Notes: generated by a model not told the origin, from the sequence alone. 64,000 nucleotides of DNA from Macrothele yani (GCA_039090855.1 CM077034.1:12661970-12725969); one strand, 5' to 3'. Counted from the stretch's first letter, positions 47,634 through 61,422 are shown. Program-made: numbers and translations.

Positions 47634-48675
47634 TTAATAACCGGTGTAACCGCCAGAATGTTGAATGCAAGCATGCAAACGTTCATGCATTGTGTCGTAC
47701 AGGTGCTGGATGTCAGTTTGTGGGATGGAGTTCCATGCCTGTTGCACTTGGTCGGTCAATACAGGGACGGTTAATGCTGGTTGGGGGTGACGCTGGAGTT
47801 GTCGTCCAATGATGTCCCATACGTGCTCGACTGGAGAAAGATCTGGTGATCTAGCAGGCCACGGCAACATGTCGACACTCTGTAGAGCATGTTGGGTTAC
47901 AACATGCTCTACAGAGTTACAACAGCGGTATGCGGGCGAGCGTTATCCTGTTGGAAAACACCCCTGGAATGCTGTTCATGAATGGCAGCACAACAGGTTG
48001 AATCACCAGACCGACGTACAACTGTGCCGTCAGGGTGCGTGGGATAACCACGAGAGTGCTCCTGCTGTCATAGGAAATTGCTGCCCAGACCATAACTCCA
48101 GGTGTAGGTCCAGTGTGTCTCGGCCGCAGACAGGTTGGTTGCAGGCGCTCACCTGGCCTGCTTCTAACCAACACACGGCCATCACTGGCACCCAGGCAGA
48201 ACCGGCTTTCATCAGAAAACACAACAGATCTCCACTCCGTCCTCCAATGAGCTCTAGCTTGACACCACTGACGTCGCAAACGGCAGTGGTTTGGAGAAAG
48301 TGGAATGCACGCTACAGGGCGTCTGGCTCGGCGCTGTCCTTCAAGTAACCGATTTGTAACAGTTTGTTGTGTCACTGTGGTGGCAACTGCAGCTCGAATT
48401 GCTGCCGCAGACCCAGTACGATGCGCTACTGCCATACGCCATACACGGCGGTCTTCCCTCTCAGTAGTGCCACGTGTCCGGTCGGACCCGGTCTTCTTGA
48501 GGCAGTACCATCCCTTAACTACCGCTGCCAACAATCATGCACAGTGGCTACATTCCTGCAAAGTCGTTCTGCAATATTGCGGAAAAGAAGATCCACCTTC
48601 TCGTAGCCCTATTACACGACCTCCTTCAAACTCCGTGAGCTGTTGATAATGGCTTCTTCGTCTTCTTAAAGGCAT
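47634..48675 (-). pseudogene. Tc1L transposase pseudogene, U9
   Basis: 20-bp insertion, one-base deletions in the C-run near 47962 and in the SDR region, one-base insertion near 48584, and TAG at codon 52. Sum: 1023+20-1-1+1 = 1042, as observed. Confidence 0.88.
47877..47917. repeat. 18-bp perfect palindrome made by insertion, U9
   Basis: Arms 47877-47894 and 47900-47917, identical to the U7 structure. Confidence 0.9.
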
Positions 48676-49220
48676 TCTTGACTAACATCAACACACTACG
48701 TCCAATCTCAACGATAACTAACGCTCACGAAAGTTACAGCGCGTATTTACAGCAAACCTGCTTTGCATGTTCCGTTGTTCGCTACCAGCGCCTCACGTAT
48801 TCGCCGAGCGCGAAATTTGCATAGATGTCATCTTACAGATGTACTCTCACTGCCTACCAACTATCGTTTATCTAACACAACCCCTTCTTGGTGTTGGGAT
48901 TTTTTTTCCGTCAGTGTAATGTACTCATACAAATCACCTATGGCTCAGGATTTTTCAGAAGAATTTTTGTTAGTCTTAATACGTATTTGACAAGCTTAAA
49001 TAAGTAAGAAAAGGTAATTAACATGAGGCAATATATCCCGGGTACGAAGAAGTGGCCACATCGTAATTTCAGAGCAATAAAATTGTTCTGAATAAATGAA
49101 TATCGTGTGGCTATATTTCCCACTACTTGAGCAACTAATGCTCACAAAACGTTTTTTTTAATATTTCATTTTCAATAAGCCATTATAGACTTCCCCACCA
49201 CTTTCGGGACAAGACACAGC

Positions 49221-50224
49221 GGAGTCAAAAAAATTCTAAGGGGTCGTATAAATATTGAGTTTTTCCCCTTTTTGTGGCCCCGACCCCACAGGTTGGTTAT
49301 CTGATAGTCACATAAAGTTTTCGTATTTTCTTACTTCCGATATTGAACGTAATTCTTCACAAAAAAATGTTTATTTTCAACAACTCAGCAAAATAATTTT
49401 ATACTTCAGGGTTTACAAACTATATGTCTGCGAGACAGGAAACCGGTTCGGGATTAAAATAAAAAATGCAAAATATAAGAAATTTCTGGTCAGTTAGGAA
49501 GATTTTGAGCGTTTACAAATAAACTTAACAACTTCTCTCAGCGCATTAGTTAACGTAGGAAACCCATGGGAGGGGGGGTATGCCGAAAAATACAAAATAT
49601 AGAGAATTTCTCAACCGATCGGGAGGTTTTCGACGTTTACCAACTCTACAAATACTTTATATTCTATACTTTTGGCGTTCAGCCCTCCCCCTCTTGCGCT
49701 CCCAAAGACAGGTTTCCTACGTTAGCAGATGCGCGCAGAAGTTTAGTTCAGTTGTAGTTTGTAAATGCTGAAAATCTCCCAAACGATTTAGAAATTACTC
49801 ATATTTTTGGTATTAAGGCCCTCCCCCAACAGATTTCCTGCGTTAGCACAAGTCCGTAGAGAATTTGTTGGGTTGTGTTCGTAAACGCCTAAAATTTCCC
49901 AATTGGACCAGAAATGCTTTATATTTCACATTCATTTTTGATATTAAGCCCCCCCCAATAGGTTTGCTGCGTTTGCACATGCCCGCAGAGAATTTGTTTT
50001 GAGCTATAGGTTTTAAACCGTGAAATTCCTTTGTTTTGAGTTATAGATAAAAAACGTTTTTTAACAAATAATAACGTTAAATATCTCAATTAAGAAAACA
50101 CGAAATTACGGAAACTGTATATGGTTCAGATAACCAACCTCTGGAGAAGTGGCCGGAGGTTGGTTATCTGGTCGAAAACTGCAATTTTTATACGTTCCCT
50201 TAAAATTTTTGTAACCAGTTCTCC
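49221..50224. mobile_element. IR-B element, U9/U10
   Basis: Short left end, nearly identical to the U11/U12 copy. Confidence 0.6.
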
Positions 50225-50231
50225 TACACCC

Positions 50232-50967
50232 AGTTATTTACATAACATGTCAAGTTATTAATTTTTCTCTTTTACTTACTTAAACACTAAATATTAATTA
50301 CTATACCTCATCCACACCCTATTTTGACAGTTTTTATTCAATCGAGGTCCTAACGTTTACTTATCAACACAAGGTAATCATATTGTACTTTTTTCTGAGG
50401 CACGAAATAGCGAAACGTAATTCCTAGGTCTAGGTCTTTTCAACGGTTTTTATTATAACCATGTCATATGCATAACGTTTACCTATCAAGTCAAGGTAAT
50501 AATATTGCGTCTTTATTTAAGCGCTAAATATTACATCACACGACCTTAAAACTAGGCTTTCTTAACAGTTTTTATCCTGCTGATGCCATATTCATAACGA
50601 TTACGCATCAACTCAAGTTAATAATATTTCACATTTACTTAGGCCCTAGGCCTGAGGTTTTTTAACAGTTTTTATTCTACCGATTTCATATTCATAACCT
50701 TTGCTTATCAACTCAAGTTTAATATCACAGCGCTTTTACTTAGGCAGTAAATATTAATCATAGGCCCTAGGTCTACGGCCTGTGAAATAATATTTAGTGC
50801 TTAAGTGAAAGCGCAATGTTTTTAACTTGGGTTGATGCGTAAAGATTAGGAAATCGATTGAATAAAAACTGTCAGAATGGCGTATGAGTGAGGCATATTA
50901 ATTAATAGTTTCTGCTTAAGTAAGTAAAAGAGAAATATTAATAACTTGACATGTTATGTAAATATTT
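50232..50967. repeat. IR-A foldback, U10
   Basis: 736 bp. It carries CATATTAATTAATAGTTTCTG in the right arm, a variant shared only with U12. Confidence 0.75.
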
Positions 50968-53070
50968 AGTTCCTAAGTAAATGTGCAGCGTTGTTAAAAA
51001 AAATTCCATCTTGTCGTCCATTTCTGAACAAATTATGACTTCTGCTGTAGTTCCTTTGTTTCGTCGAAACCCGTAGGTTTAAGAAATGTGCTATGTAAGT
51101 TTTTTTTGTACTCACGAATGTACTTTTGTTTCCCCAAATTCAATTATAATTGTCGTTTGTCTTATTGTGAATGTTTTCTCGATCAGAATTCTCATCAGAG
51201 GGCGAGAAAACGGCAATTTTTATACGGCTCCTTCATTTGTGTCCAAATGTCTACCCCTTCTTTCTGACAGAAAATCGCAAATATTTGTTAATTTTTTAAT
51301 GATAATGAGATATGGGGGGGGTCTACACACCACTTGCTCAAGTAGGGAGAAATATAGCAACACTATAAATTTTTACGTAGCGCAATTTCATGGCTGTAAT
51401 AGTCAATGTGCCCAGTTTTCCTCCGCCCTAATGTTCTAAACTCTATTGTGACTTTGTGAGAGTTAGTTTACAAATTACTTTGAAGAAAGCATAACAGCTC
51501 GTGAACACGTGCTTCACACTCGACCGCCATCTTTTGCGGCTTTAAAACTTTCCCGTGAGTCTTGACTTTGATCTTAACTGGCCAATCACCTTGCCTGAGG
51601 GAAATCCAATTCTGACAGAAGAGGGGATTATAAAATCCCCTCTGAGGGATGTTTTAATCCCCTCTTCATTTCAGGTGGCGATTATTCCTTCAAAGTAATC
51701 TTTAGTTGCTTCTACTAACCTTGGGTTGGTCTGTGTTTGAAAAATTAAAAATTATCTTATCTTCGCAGGAGTTTGTTGACTTTTCGGCTACAAGTTATCA
51801 TATAAGGTATGTAGAAATGTCCTGTATACATATCGTTTCTTTCTTTTAATTGTGTTTATTTAACTTGTGTACAGTGTTGATTTCTATAGCATTTTCTCTT
51901 GCGAGGCCAAATGATTAGTTGGGTTCGAGTTATCTATGAGGCATCGATGGCGTTTTAATATATTTTAAGATTTGCTTGTTTTGAATTAACCCTGACGGAA
52001 AATTTCGATAGAGTTCATGAGTTGCTCACAGTAGTTACTAAACTTAAAAGAAAAAAAAATTCCTAAGAATTACAAAATTGTATTGATCTTGTTGAAAATA
52101 CTTTCCTGTGAATGTTAAAATAAGTGTAGTTTTACCCATGCCTTTTTGTTTATTTGTTAATTTTGATTCCATATGTCTTACGATTCGTGTAAAAGATATG
52201 AGGGAAAAAATGCCCTTAGAAAAAACTTTCGCGGGAAAAATGCCCATTTCTCCAAAACAGAGGAAAACACCCATATCTTGATAAAACTGCAATACGCGAG
52301 CACTTGACTAATGTTTGCTTACGTCTGTTAGAAACATAAGGGTCTTTTTTTAATTTCACGAAGAAATATATACAAGGTGATTCAAAAATTTGGAGCAAAA
52401 GTAAAGGGTGATTAGACGAGAGATTAAATTGGGCACAGGCTACAGGCCCCGTTGTAGTTGTTTTGCAGTTTCCCCATGTGGGGCACTGAATTTCGTGGGT
52501 TTATGAACTAACATTTTCAAAATATCTTTCTGTATACAGACTTATTGCTTTGGTGCGCTCTTACACCGGTACTTAACCCATACGACAACCTTATGAGTTT
52601 TTTTATTTTACCAACCATATGTTTAAGATCCATTCAGTTCGGTGAACAGATAAGTCCGCTTCTCTTGTAATGCACCATTCCATGATTCACCCTGAAAAGT
52701 ATTTCCAGCATTGTGAAAAGAATGCTGGAGATACTTTCCTTTAAGCGCAGTTACGCTTCTTGGAAGAGACAACCACGTGTTGATTCGGACAGTGAACGTC
52801 TTCGACAATTTGGGGAACAAACTACCATTGCTTTATAATGCTAGATAACGTTAAATGATTGAAGGGAGGAAGAGTTCTGATTAGTTTTGTCCACAGTTTA
52901 GTTGAAATTAAGATATTTGTTCATGAAATTAAGAAATACCTCATGTTTCTGCACGAAAAAAGCACATGTCCATTTGAACAATGATCCGCTTCTGCCGTGC
53001 TGGAAACAAACTATGATGGGTTTATAACGCTATATAACGTTATAACGAGTCCGTATGGTAGATTAATATA

Positions 53071-54496
53071 CACTGACGGAAAAAAATCCCAACACCACGA
53101 CAAAATAGTTGTAGAGGAATGAAATGGTGGCAATACATTTGTATAGGTAACATATTTAATCGATTAAGGTTTCAAGATCAGAGCGTAATGTAAGCGCGAG
53201 AAGAGCCATTTTAAATGTGAAATGCTGGTACATTAATAACCACTGTAACCGCCAGAATGTTGAATGCAAGCATGCAAACGTTCATGCATTGTGTCGTACA
53301 GGTGCTGGATGTCAGTTTGTGGGATGGAGTTCCATGCCTGTTGCACTTGGTCGGTCAATACAGGGACGGTTAATGCTGGTTGGGGGTGACGCTGGAGTTG
53401 TCGTCCAATGATGTCCCATACGTGCTCGATTAGTAAAAGTTCTGGTGATCCAACAGGCCACGGCAACATGTCGACACTCTGTAGAGCATGTTGGGTTACA
53501 ACAGCGGTATGCGGGCGAGCTTCATCCTGTTGGAAAACACCCCCTGGAATGCTGTTCATGAATGGCAGCACAACAGGTTGAATCACCAGACCGACGTACA
53601 ACTGTGTCGTCAGGGTGCGTGGGATAACCACGAGAGTGCTCCTGCTGTCATAGGAAATTGCTGCCCAGACCATAACTCCAGGTGTAGGTCCAGTGTGTCT
53701 CGGCCGCAGACAGGTTGGTTGCAGGCGCTCACCTGGCCTCTTTCTAACCAACACAGGGCCATAATTGGCACCCAGGCAGAACCGGCTTTCATCAGAAAAC
53801 ACAACAGATCTCCACTCCGTCCTCCAATGAGCTCTAGCTTGACACCACTGACGTCGCAAACGGCAGGGGTTTGGAGAAAGTGGAATGCTCGGTACAGGGC
53901 GTCTGGCTCGGAGCTGTCCTTCAAGTAACCGATTTGTAACAGTTCGTTGTGTCACTGTGGTGGCAACTGCAGCTCGAATTGCTGCCGCAGACGCAGTACG
54001 ATGCGCCACGGTCATACGCCGTACACTGCGGTCTTCCCTCTCTTTAGTGCCACGTGGCCGGTCGGAACCCGGTCTTCTTGAGGCAGTACTTTCCCTTGAC
54101 TACCGCTGCCAACAATCATGCACAGTGGCTACATTCCTGCAAAGTCGTTCTGCAATATTGCGGAAAGAAGATCCACCTTCTCGTAGCCCTATTACACGCC
54201 CTCGTTCAAACTCCGTGAGCTGTTGATAATGGCTTCTTCGTCTTCTTAAAGGCATTCTTGACTGACATCAACACACTACGTCGAATCTGAACAATAACGA
54301 ACCCCCACGAACGTTACAGCGCGTATTTACAGCAAACGTGCTTTGCATGTTCCGAGGGTTGCTACTAGCGCCAAACGTATGCGCCGAGCGCAAAATTTGC
54401 ATAGACGTCATCTTACAGATGTACTCTCACCGCCTACGAACTGTCGTTTATCTAACACAACCCCTTCTTGGTGTTAGGATTTTTTTTCCGTCAGTG
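53071..54496 (-). mobile_element. Tc1L, U10 copy (1426 bp)
   Basis: Perfect terminal CACTGACGG on both sides and TA duplications. Confidence 0.93.
53233..54255 (-). pseudogene. Tc1L transposase pseudogene, U10, single nonsense codon
   Basis: From the ATG at 54255 to the stop at 53233 is exactly 1023 nt (340 codons plus stop), in one frame, interrupted only by TAG at codon 52 (54100-54102), a Trp position in the helix-turn-helix region. Catalytic residues by this numbering: D155 (VFSDESRF), D244 (QQDEARPHTA), E277 (IEHVWD). Downstream of the TAG, 260 codons are open from Met81. Confidence 0.92.
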
Positions 54497-54799
54497 TAAT
54501 GTACTCATACAAATCACCTATGGCTCAGGATTTTTCAGAAGAATTTTCGTTAGTCTTAATACGTATTTGACAAGCTTAAATAAGTAAGAAAAGGTAATTA
54601 ACATGAGGCAATATATCCCGGGTACAAAGAAGTGGCCACATTGTAATTTCAGTGCCATAAAATTGTTCTAAATAAATAAATATCGTGTGGCCATATTTCC
54701 CACTACTTGAGCAACTAATGTTCACAAACCATTTTTTTAATATTTCATTTTCAATAAGACATTATAGACTTCCCCATCATTTTCAGGACAAGACACAAC

Positions 54800-55810
54800 G
54801 GAGAATTGGCCAAAAATTCTAAGGGGTCGTATAAAAATTGAGTTTTTCCCCACTTCGTGGACCCGACCCCACAGGTTGGTTATCTGAGTCACATAAATTT
54901 TTCGTATTTTCTTACTTCCGATATTGAACGTAATTCTTCCCCAGAAAATGTTTATTTTCAACAACTCAGCAAAAGAATTTTATACTTCAGGGTTTACAAA
55001 CTATATCTCTGCGAGGCAGGAAACCGGTTCGGGATTAAAATAAAAAATGCAAAATATAAAGAATTTCTGGTCAGATAGGAAGATTTTGAGCGTTTACAAA
55101 TAAACTCAACAACTTCTCTCAGCGCATAAGCTAACGTAGGAAGCCCATGGGAAGAGGTGGGGGGTATGCCGAAAATACAAAATATAGAGAATTTCTGAAC
55201 CGATCGGGAGGTTTTCGACGTTTACCAACTACAAATACTTTATATTCTATACTTTTGGCGTTCAGCCCTCCCTCCCCCTCTTGCCCTCCCAATGACAGGT
55301 TTCCTACGTTAGCAGATGCGCGCAGATGTTTAGTTCAGTTGTAGTTTGTAAATGCTGAAAATCTCCCGAACGGTTCAGAAATTACTCATATTTTTGTTAT
55401 TAGGGCCCTCCCCCAACAGGTTTCCTGCGTTAGCACAAGTCCGTAGAGAATTTGTTGGGTTGTGTTCGTAAACGCCTAAAATTTCCCAATTGGACCAGAA
55501 ATCCTTTATATTTCACATTCATTTTTGATATTAAGCCCCCCCCAATAGGTTTGCTGCGTTTGCACATGCCCGCAGAGAATTTGTTTTGAGCTATAGGTTT
55601 TAAACCGTGAAATTCCTTTGTTTTGAGTTATAGATAAAAAACGTTTTTTAACAAATAATAACGTTAAATATCTCAATTAAGAAAATACGAAATTACGGAA
55701 ACTGTATATGGTTCAGATAACCAACCTCTGGAGACGTGGCTGGAGGTTGGTTATCTGGTCGAAAACGCAATTCTTATACGATCCCTTAAAATTTTTGTGA
55801 CCAGTTCTCC
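54800..55810. mobile_element. IR-B element, U10/U11
   Basis: Long left end with a small deletion (GGCCAAAAATTC). Confidence 0.6.
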
Positions 55811-55817
55811 TACACCC

Positions 55818-56554
55818 AAATATTTACATAACATGTAAAGTTATTAATTTTTCTCTTTTACTTACTTCAACACTAAATATTAGTTACTATGCCTCGTCCA
55901 TACGCCATTTTGACAGTTTTTATTCAATCGAGGTCCTAACGTTTACTTATCAACACAAGGTTATCATATTGTACTTTTTTCTGAGGCACGAAATAGCGAA
56001 ACGTAATTCCTAGGTCTAGGTCTTTTCAACGGTTTTTATTATAACCATGTCATATTCATACCCTTTACCTATCAAGTCAAGGTAATAATATTGCGTCTTT
56101 ATTTAAGCGCTAAATATTACATCACACGACCTTAAAACTAGGCCTTCTTAACAGTTTTTATCCTGCTGATGCCATATTCATAACGATTACGCATCAACTC
56201 AAGTTAATAATATTTCACATTTACTTAGGCCCTAGGCCTGAGGTTTTTTTAACAGTTTTTATTCTACCGATTTCATATTCATAACCTTTGCTTATCAACT
56301 CAAGTTCAATATCACAGCGCTTTTACTTAGGCAGTAAATATTAATCATAGGCCCTAGGTCTACGGCCTGTGAAATAATATTTAGTGCTTAAGTGAAAGCG
56401 CAATGTTATTAACTTGGGTTGATGCGTAAAGATTAGGAAATCGATTGAATAAAAACTGTCAGAATGGCGTATGATTGAGGCATAGTAATTAATATTTTCT
56501 GCTTAAGTAAGTAAAAGAGAAATATTAATAACTTGACATGTTATGTAAATATTT
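55818..56554. repeat. IR-A foldback, U11
   Basis: 737 bp, standard form with a few private changes (TTACTTCAACAC). Confidence 0.75.
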
Positions 56555-58823
56555 AGTTCCTAAGTAAATGTGCAGCGTTATTAAAAAAAATTCCACCTTG
56601 TCGTCCAGTTCTGAACAAATGATGACTTCTGCTGTAGTTCCTTTGTTTCGTCGAAACCCGTAGGTTTAAGAAATGTGCTATGTAAGCTTTTTTTTGTATT
56701 CACGAATGTACTTTTGTTTCCCCAAATTCAATTATAATTGTCGTTTGTCTTATTCTGAATGTTTTCTCGATCAAATTCTCATCAGAGGGCGAGAAAACGG
56801 CAATTTTTACACGGCTCCTTCATTTGTGTCCGAATGTCTACCCTTCTTTCTGACAGAAAATCGCAAATATTTGTTAATTTTTTAATGATAATGAGATATG
56901 GGGGTGGGGTCTGCACACTACTTGCTTAAGTAGGGAGAAATATAGCAACACTATAAATTTTTACGTAGCGCAATTTCATGGCTGTAATAGTGAATGTGCC
57001 CAGTTGTGTTGCGCCCAAATGTTCTAAACTCTATCTTGACTTTGTGAGAGTTAGTTTACAAATTACTTTGAAGAAAGCATAACAGCTCGTGAACACGTGT
57101 TTCACACTCGACCGTCATCTTTTGCGGCTTTAAAACTTTCCCGTGAGTCTTGACTTTGATCTTAACTGGCCAATCACCTTGCCTGAGGGAAATCCAATTC
57201 TGACAGAAGAGGGGATTATAACATCCCATCTGAGGGATGTTTTAATCCCCTCTTCATTTCAGGTGGCGATTATTCCTTCAAAGTAATCGTTAGTTGCTTC
57301 TTCTAAGCTTGAGTTGGTCTGTGTTTGAAAAAAATTAAAAATTCTCTTACCTTCGCAGGAGTTTGTTGACTTTTCGGCTACAAGTTATCATATAAGGTAT
57401 GTAGAAATGTCCTGTATACATATCGTTTCTTTCTTTTAATTGTGTTTATTTAACTTGTGTACAGTGTTGATCTCTATAGCATTTTCTCTTGCGAGGCCAA
57501 ATGATTAGTTGGGTTCGAGTTATCTATGAGGCATCGATGGCGTTTTAATATATTTTAAAATTTGCTTGTTTTAAATTAACCCTGACGGAAAATTTCGATA
57601 GAGTTCATGAGTTGCTCACAGTAGTTACTAAACTTAAAAGAAAAAAAATTCCTAAGAATTACAAAATTGTATTGATCTTGTTGAAAATACTTTCCTGTGA
57701 ATGTTAAAATAAGTGTAGTTTTACCCATGCCTTTTTGTTTATTTGTTAATTTTGATTCCATATGTCTTACGATTCGTGTAAAAGATGTGAGGAAAAAAAA
57801 TGCCCTTAGAAAAAACTTCCGCGGGAAAAATGCCCATTTCACGAAAACAGAGGAAAACACCCATATCTTGATAAAAGTGCAATACGCGAGCACTTAACTG
57901 ATGTTTGCTTACGTCTGTTAGAAACATAAGGGTCTTTTTTAATTTCACGAAGAAATATATACAAGGTGATTCAAAAATTTGGAGCAAAAGTAAAGGGCGA
58001 TTAGACGAGAGATTAAAATGGGCACAGGCTACAGGCCCCGTTGTAGTTGTTTTGCAGTTTCCCCATGTGGGGCACTGAATTTCGTGGGTTTATGAACTAA
58101 CATTTTCAAAATATCTTTCTGTATACAGACTTATTGCTTTGGTGCACTCTTACACCGGTACTTAACCCATACGACAACCTTATGAGTTCTTTTTATTTTA
58201 CCAACCATATGTTTAAGATTTATTCAGTTCGGTGAACAGATAAATCCGCTTCTCTTGTAATGCACCATTCCATGATTCACCCTGAAAACTATTTCCAGCA
58301 TTGTGAAAAGAATGTTGGAGATACTTTCCTTTAAGCGCAGTTACGCTTCATGGAAGAGACAACCACGTGTTGATTCGGACAGTGAACGTCTTCGACCATT
58401 TTGGGAACAAACTACCATTGCTTTATAATGCTTGATAACGTTAAATGATTGAAGGGAGGAAGAGTTCTGATTAGTTTTGTAAACAGCTTAGTTGAAATTA
58501 AGATATTTGTTCATGAAATTAAGAAATACCTCATGTTTCTGCACGAAAAAAGCACATGTCCATTTGAACAATGATCCGCTTCTGCCGTTCTGGAAACAAA
58601 CAATGATGGCTTTATAACGCTACATAACGTTATAACGAGTCCGTATGGTAGATTAATATACACTGACGGAAAAAAAATCCCAACACCACGACAAAATAGT
58701 TGTAGAGGAATGAAATGGTGGCAATACATTTGTATAGGTAACATATTTAATCGATTGAGGTTTCAAGATAACAGCGTAATGTAAGCGCGAGAAGAGCCAT
58801 TTTAAATGTGAAATGCTGGTACG

Positions 58824-59865
58824 CTAATAACCGGTGTAACCGCCAGAATGTTGAATGCAAGCATGCAAACGTTCATGCATTGTGTCGTACAGGTGCTGGA
58901 TGTCAGTTTGTGGGATGGAGTTCCATGCCTGTTGCACTTGGTCGGTCAATACAGGGACGGTTAATGCTGGTTGGGGGTGACGCTGGAGTTGTCGTCCAAT
59001 GATGTCCCATACGTGCTCGACTGGAGAAAGATCTGGTGATCTAGCAGGCCACGGCAACATGTCGACACTCTGTAGAGCATGTTGGGTTACAACATGCTCT
59101 ACAGAGTTACAACAGCGGTATGCGGGCGAGCGTTATCCTGTTGGAAAACACCCCCTGGAATGCTGTTCATGAATGGCAGCACAACAGGTTGAATCACCAG
59201 ACCGACGTACAACTGTGCCGTCAGGGTGCGTGGGATAACCACGAGAGTGCTCCTGCTGTCATAGGAAATTGCTGCCCAGACCATAACTCCAGGTGTAGGT
59301 CCAGTGTGTCTCGGCCGCAGACAGGTTGGTTGCAGGCGCTCACCTGGCCTGCTTCTAACCAACACACGGCCATCACTGGCACCCAGGCAGAACCGGCTTT
59401 CATCAGAAAACACAACAGATCTCCACTCCGTCCTCCAATGAGCTCTAGCTTGACACCACTGACGTCGCAAACGGCAGTGGTTTGGAGAAAGTGGAATGCA
59501 CGCTACAGGGCGTCTGGCTCGGCGCTGTCCTTCAAGTAACCGATTTGTAACAGTTTGTTGTGTCACTGTGGTGGCAACTGCAGCTCGAATTGCTGCCGCA
59601 GACCCAGTACGATGCGCTACTGCCATACGCCATACACGGCGGTCTTCCCTCTCAGTAGTGCCACGTGTCCGGTCGGACCCGGTCTTCTTGAGGCAGTACC
59701 ATCCCTTAACTACCGCTGCCAACAATCATGCACAGTGGCTACATTCCTGCAAAGTCGTTCTGCAATATTGCGGAAAGAAGATCCACCTTCTCGTAGCCCT
59801 ATTACACGACCTCCTTCAAACTCCGTGAGCTGTTGATAATGGCTTCTTCGTCTTCTTAAAGGCAT
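58824..59865 (-). pseudogene. Tc1L transposase pseudogene, U11
   Basis: 20-bp insertion, one-base deletion in the SDR region and TAG at codon 52 (1023+20-1 = 1042). The C-run is intact here, unlike U9. Keeps SPDLSPVEHVWD. Confidence 0.88.
59067..59107. repeat. 18-bp perfect palindrome made by insertion, U11
   Basis: Arms 59067-59084 and 59090-59107, as in U7 and U9. Confidence 0.9.
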
Positions 59866-60410
59866 TCTTGACTAACATCAACACACTACGTCCAATCTCA
59901 ACGATAACTAACGCTCACGAAAGTTACAGCGCGTATTTACAGCAAACCTGCTTTGCATGTTCCGTTGTTCGCTACCAGCGCCTCACGTATTCGCCGAGCG
60001 CGAAATTTGCATAGATGTCATCTTACAGATGTACTCTCACTGCCTACCAACTATCGTTTATCTAACACAACCCCTTCTTGGTGTTGGGATTTTTTTTCCG
60101 TCAGTGTAATGTACTCATACAAATCACCTATGGCTCAGGATTTTTCAGAAGAATTTTTGTTAGTCTTAATACGTATTTGACAAGCTTAAATAAGTAAGAA
60201 AAGGTAATTAACATGAGGCAATATATCCCGGGTACGAAGAAGTGGCCACATCGTAATTTCAGAGCAATAAAATTGTTCTGAATAAATGAATATCGTGTGG
60301 CTATATTTCCCACTACTTGAGCAACTAATGCTCACAAAACGTTTTTTTTAATATTTCATTTTCAATAAGCCATTATAGACTTCCCCACCACTTTCGGGAC
60401 AAGACACAGC

Positions 60411-61422
60411 GGAGTCAAAAAAATTCTAAGGGGTCGTATAAATATTGAGTTTTTCCCCTTTTTGTGGCCCCGACCCCACAGGTTGGTTATCTGATAGTCA
60501 CATAAAGTTTTCGTATTTTCTTACTTCCGATATTGAACGTAATTCTTCACAAAAAAATGTTTATTTTCAACAACTCAGCAAAATAATTTTATACTTCAGG
60601 GTTTACAAACTATATGTCTGCGAGACAGGAAACCGGTTCGGGATTAAAATAAAAAATGCAAAATATAAGAAATTTCTGGTCAGTTAGGAAGATTTTGAGC
60701 GTTTACAAATAAACTTAACAACTTCTCTCAGCGCATTAGTTAACGTAGGAAACCCATGGGAGGGGGGGGGGGTATGCCGAAAATACAAAATATAGAGAAT
60801 TTCTGAACCGATCGGGAGGTTTTTGACGTTTACCAACTCTACAAATACTTTATATTCTATACTTTTGGCGTTCAGCCCTCCCCCTCTTGCGCTCCCAAAG
60901 ACAGGTTTCCTACGTTAGCAGATGCGCGCAGAAGTTTAGTTCAGTTGTAGTTTGTAAATGCTGAAAATCTCCCAAACGATTTAGAAATTACTCATATTTT
61001 TGGTATTAAGGCCCTCCCCCCAACAGATTTCCTGCGTTAGCACAAGTCCGTAGAGAATTTGTTGGGTTGTGTTCGTAAACGCCTAAAATTTCCCAATTGG
61101 ACCAGAAATGCTTTATATTTCACATTCATTTTTGATATTAAGCCCCCCCCCCCCCAATAGGTTTGCTGCGTTTGCACATGCCCGCAGAGAATTTGTTTTG
61201 AGCTATAGGTTTTAAACCGTGAAATTCCTTTGTTTTGAGTTATAGATAAAAAACGTTTTTTAACAAATAATAACGTTAAATATCTCAATTAAGAAAATAC
61301 GAAATTACGGAAACTGTATATGGTTCAGATAACCAACCTCTGGAGAAGTGGCCGGAAGTTGGTTATCTGGTCGAAAACGCAATTTTTATACGTTCCCTTA
61401 AATTTTTTGAGGCCAGTTCTCC
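60411..61422. mobile_element. IR-B element, U11/U12
   Basis: Short left end. The right terminus (TTTTTTGAGGCCAGTTCTCC) is the version closest to the array start at 2397-2430. Confidence 0.6.

Larger units (their letters stand above)
47470..48916 (-). mobile_element. Tc1L, U9 copy (1447 bp)
   Basis: Intact termini and TAs; the longest copy because of the 20-bp insertion. Confidence 0.92.
44337..50190. repeat. Array unit U9 (5854 bp, long form)
   Basis: The left part, to about 46.3 kb, is the U3/U5 type (minisatellite, hairpin-less, 22-bp duplication near 46155). From there on it resembles U11. Tc1L 47470-48916, IR-B 49221-50224. Confidence 0.93.
50191..55776. repeat. Array unit U10 (5586 bp)
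   Basis: IR-A 50232-50967, hairpin 51618-51667, Tc1L 53071-54496, IR-B 54800-55810. IR-A and the middle segment closely match U12. Confidence 0.93.
58661..60106 (-). mobile_element. Tc1L, U11 copy (1446 bp)
   Basis: Intact termini and TAs. Confidence 0.92.
55777..61388. repeat. Array unit U11 (5612 bp)
   Basis: IR-A 55818-56554, hairpin 57206-57255, Tc1L 58661-60106, IR-B 60411-61422. The second half is nearly identical to U9, offset 11,190 bp. Confidence 0.93.

Noticed and set aside
5260..59865. Independent insertion of each Tc1L copy
   Set aside because: All copies occupy the same site with the same flanks in every unit, and none has an intact transposase; tandem duplication explains them.
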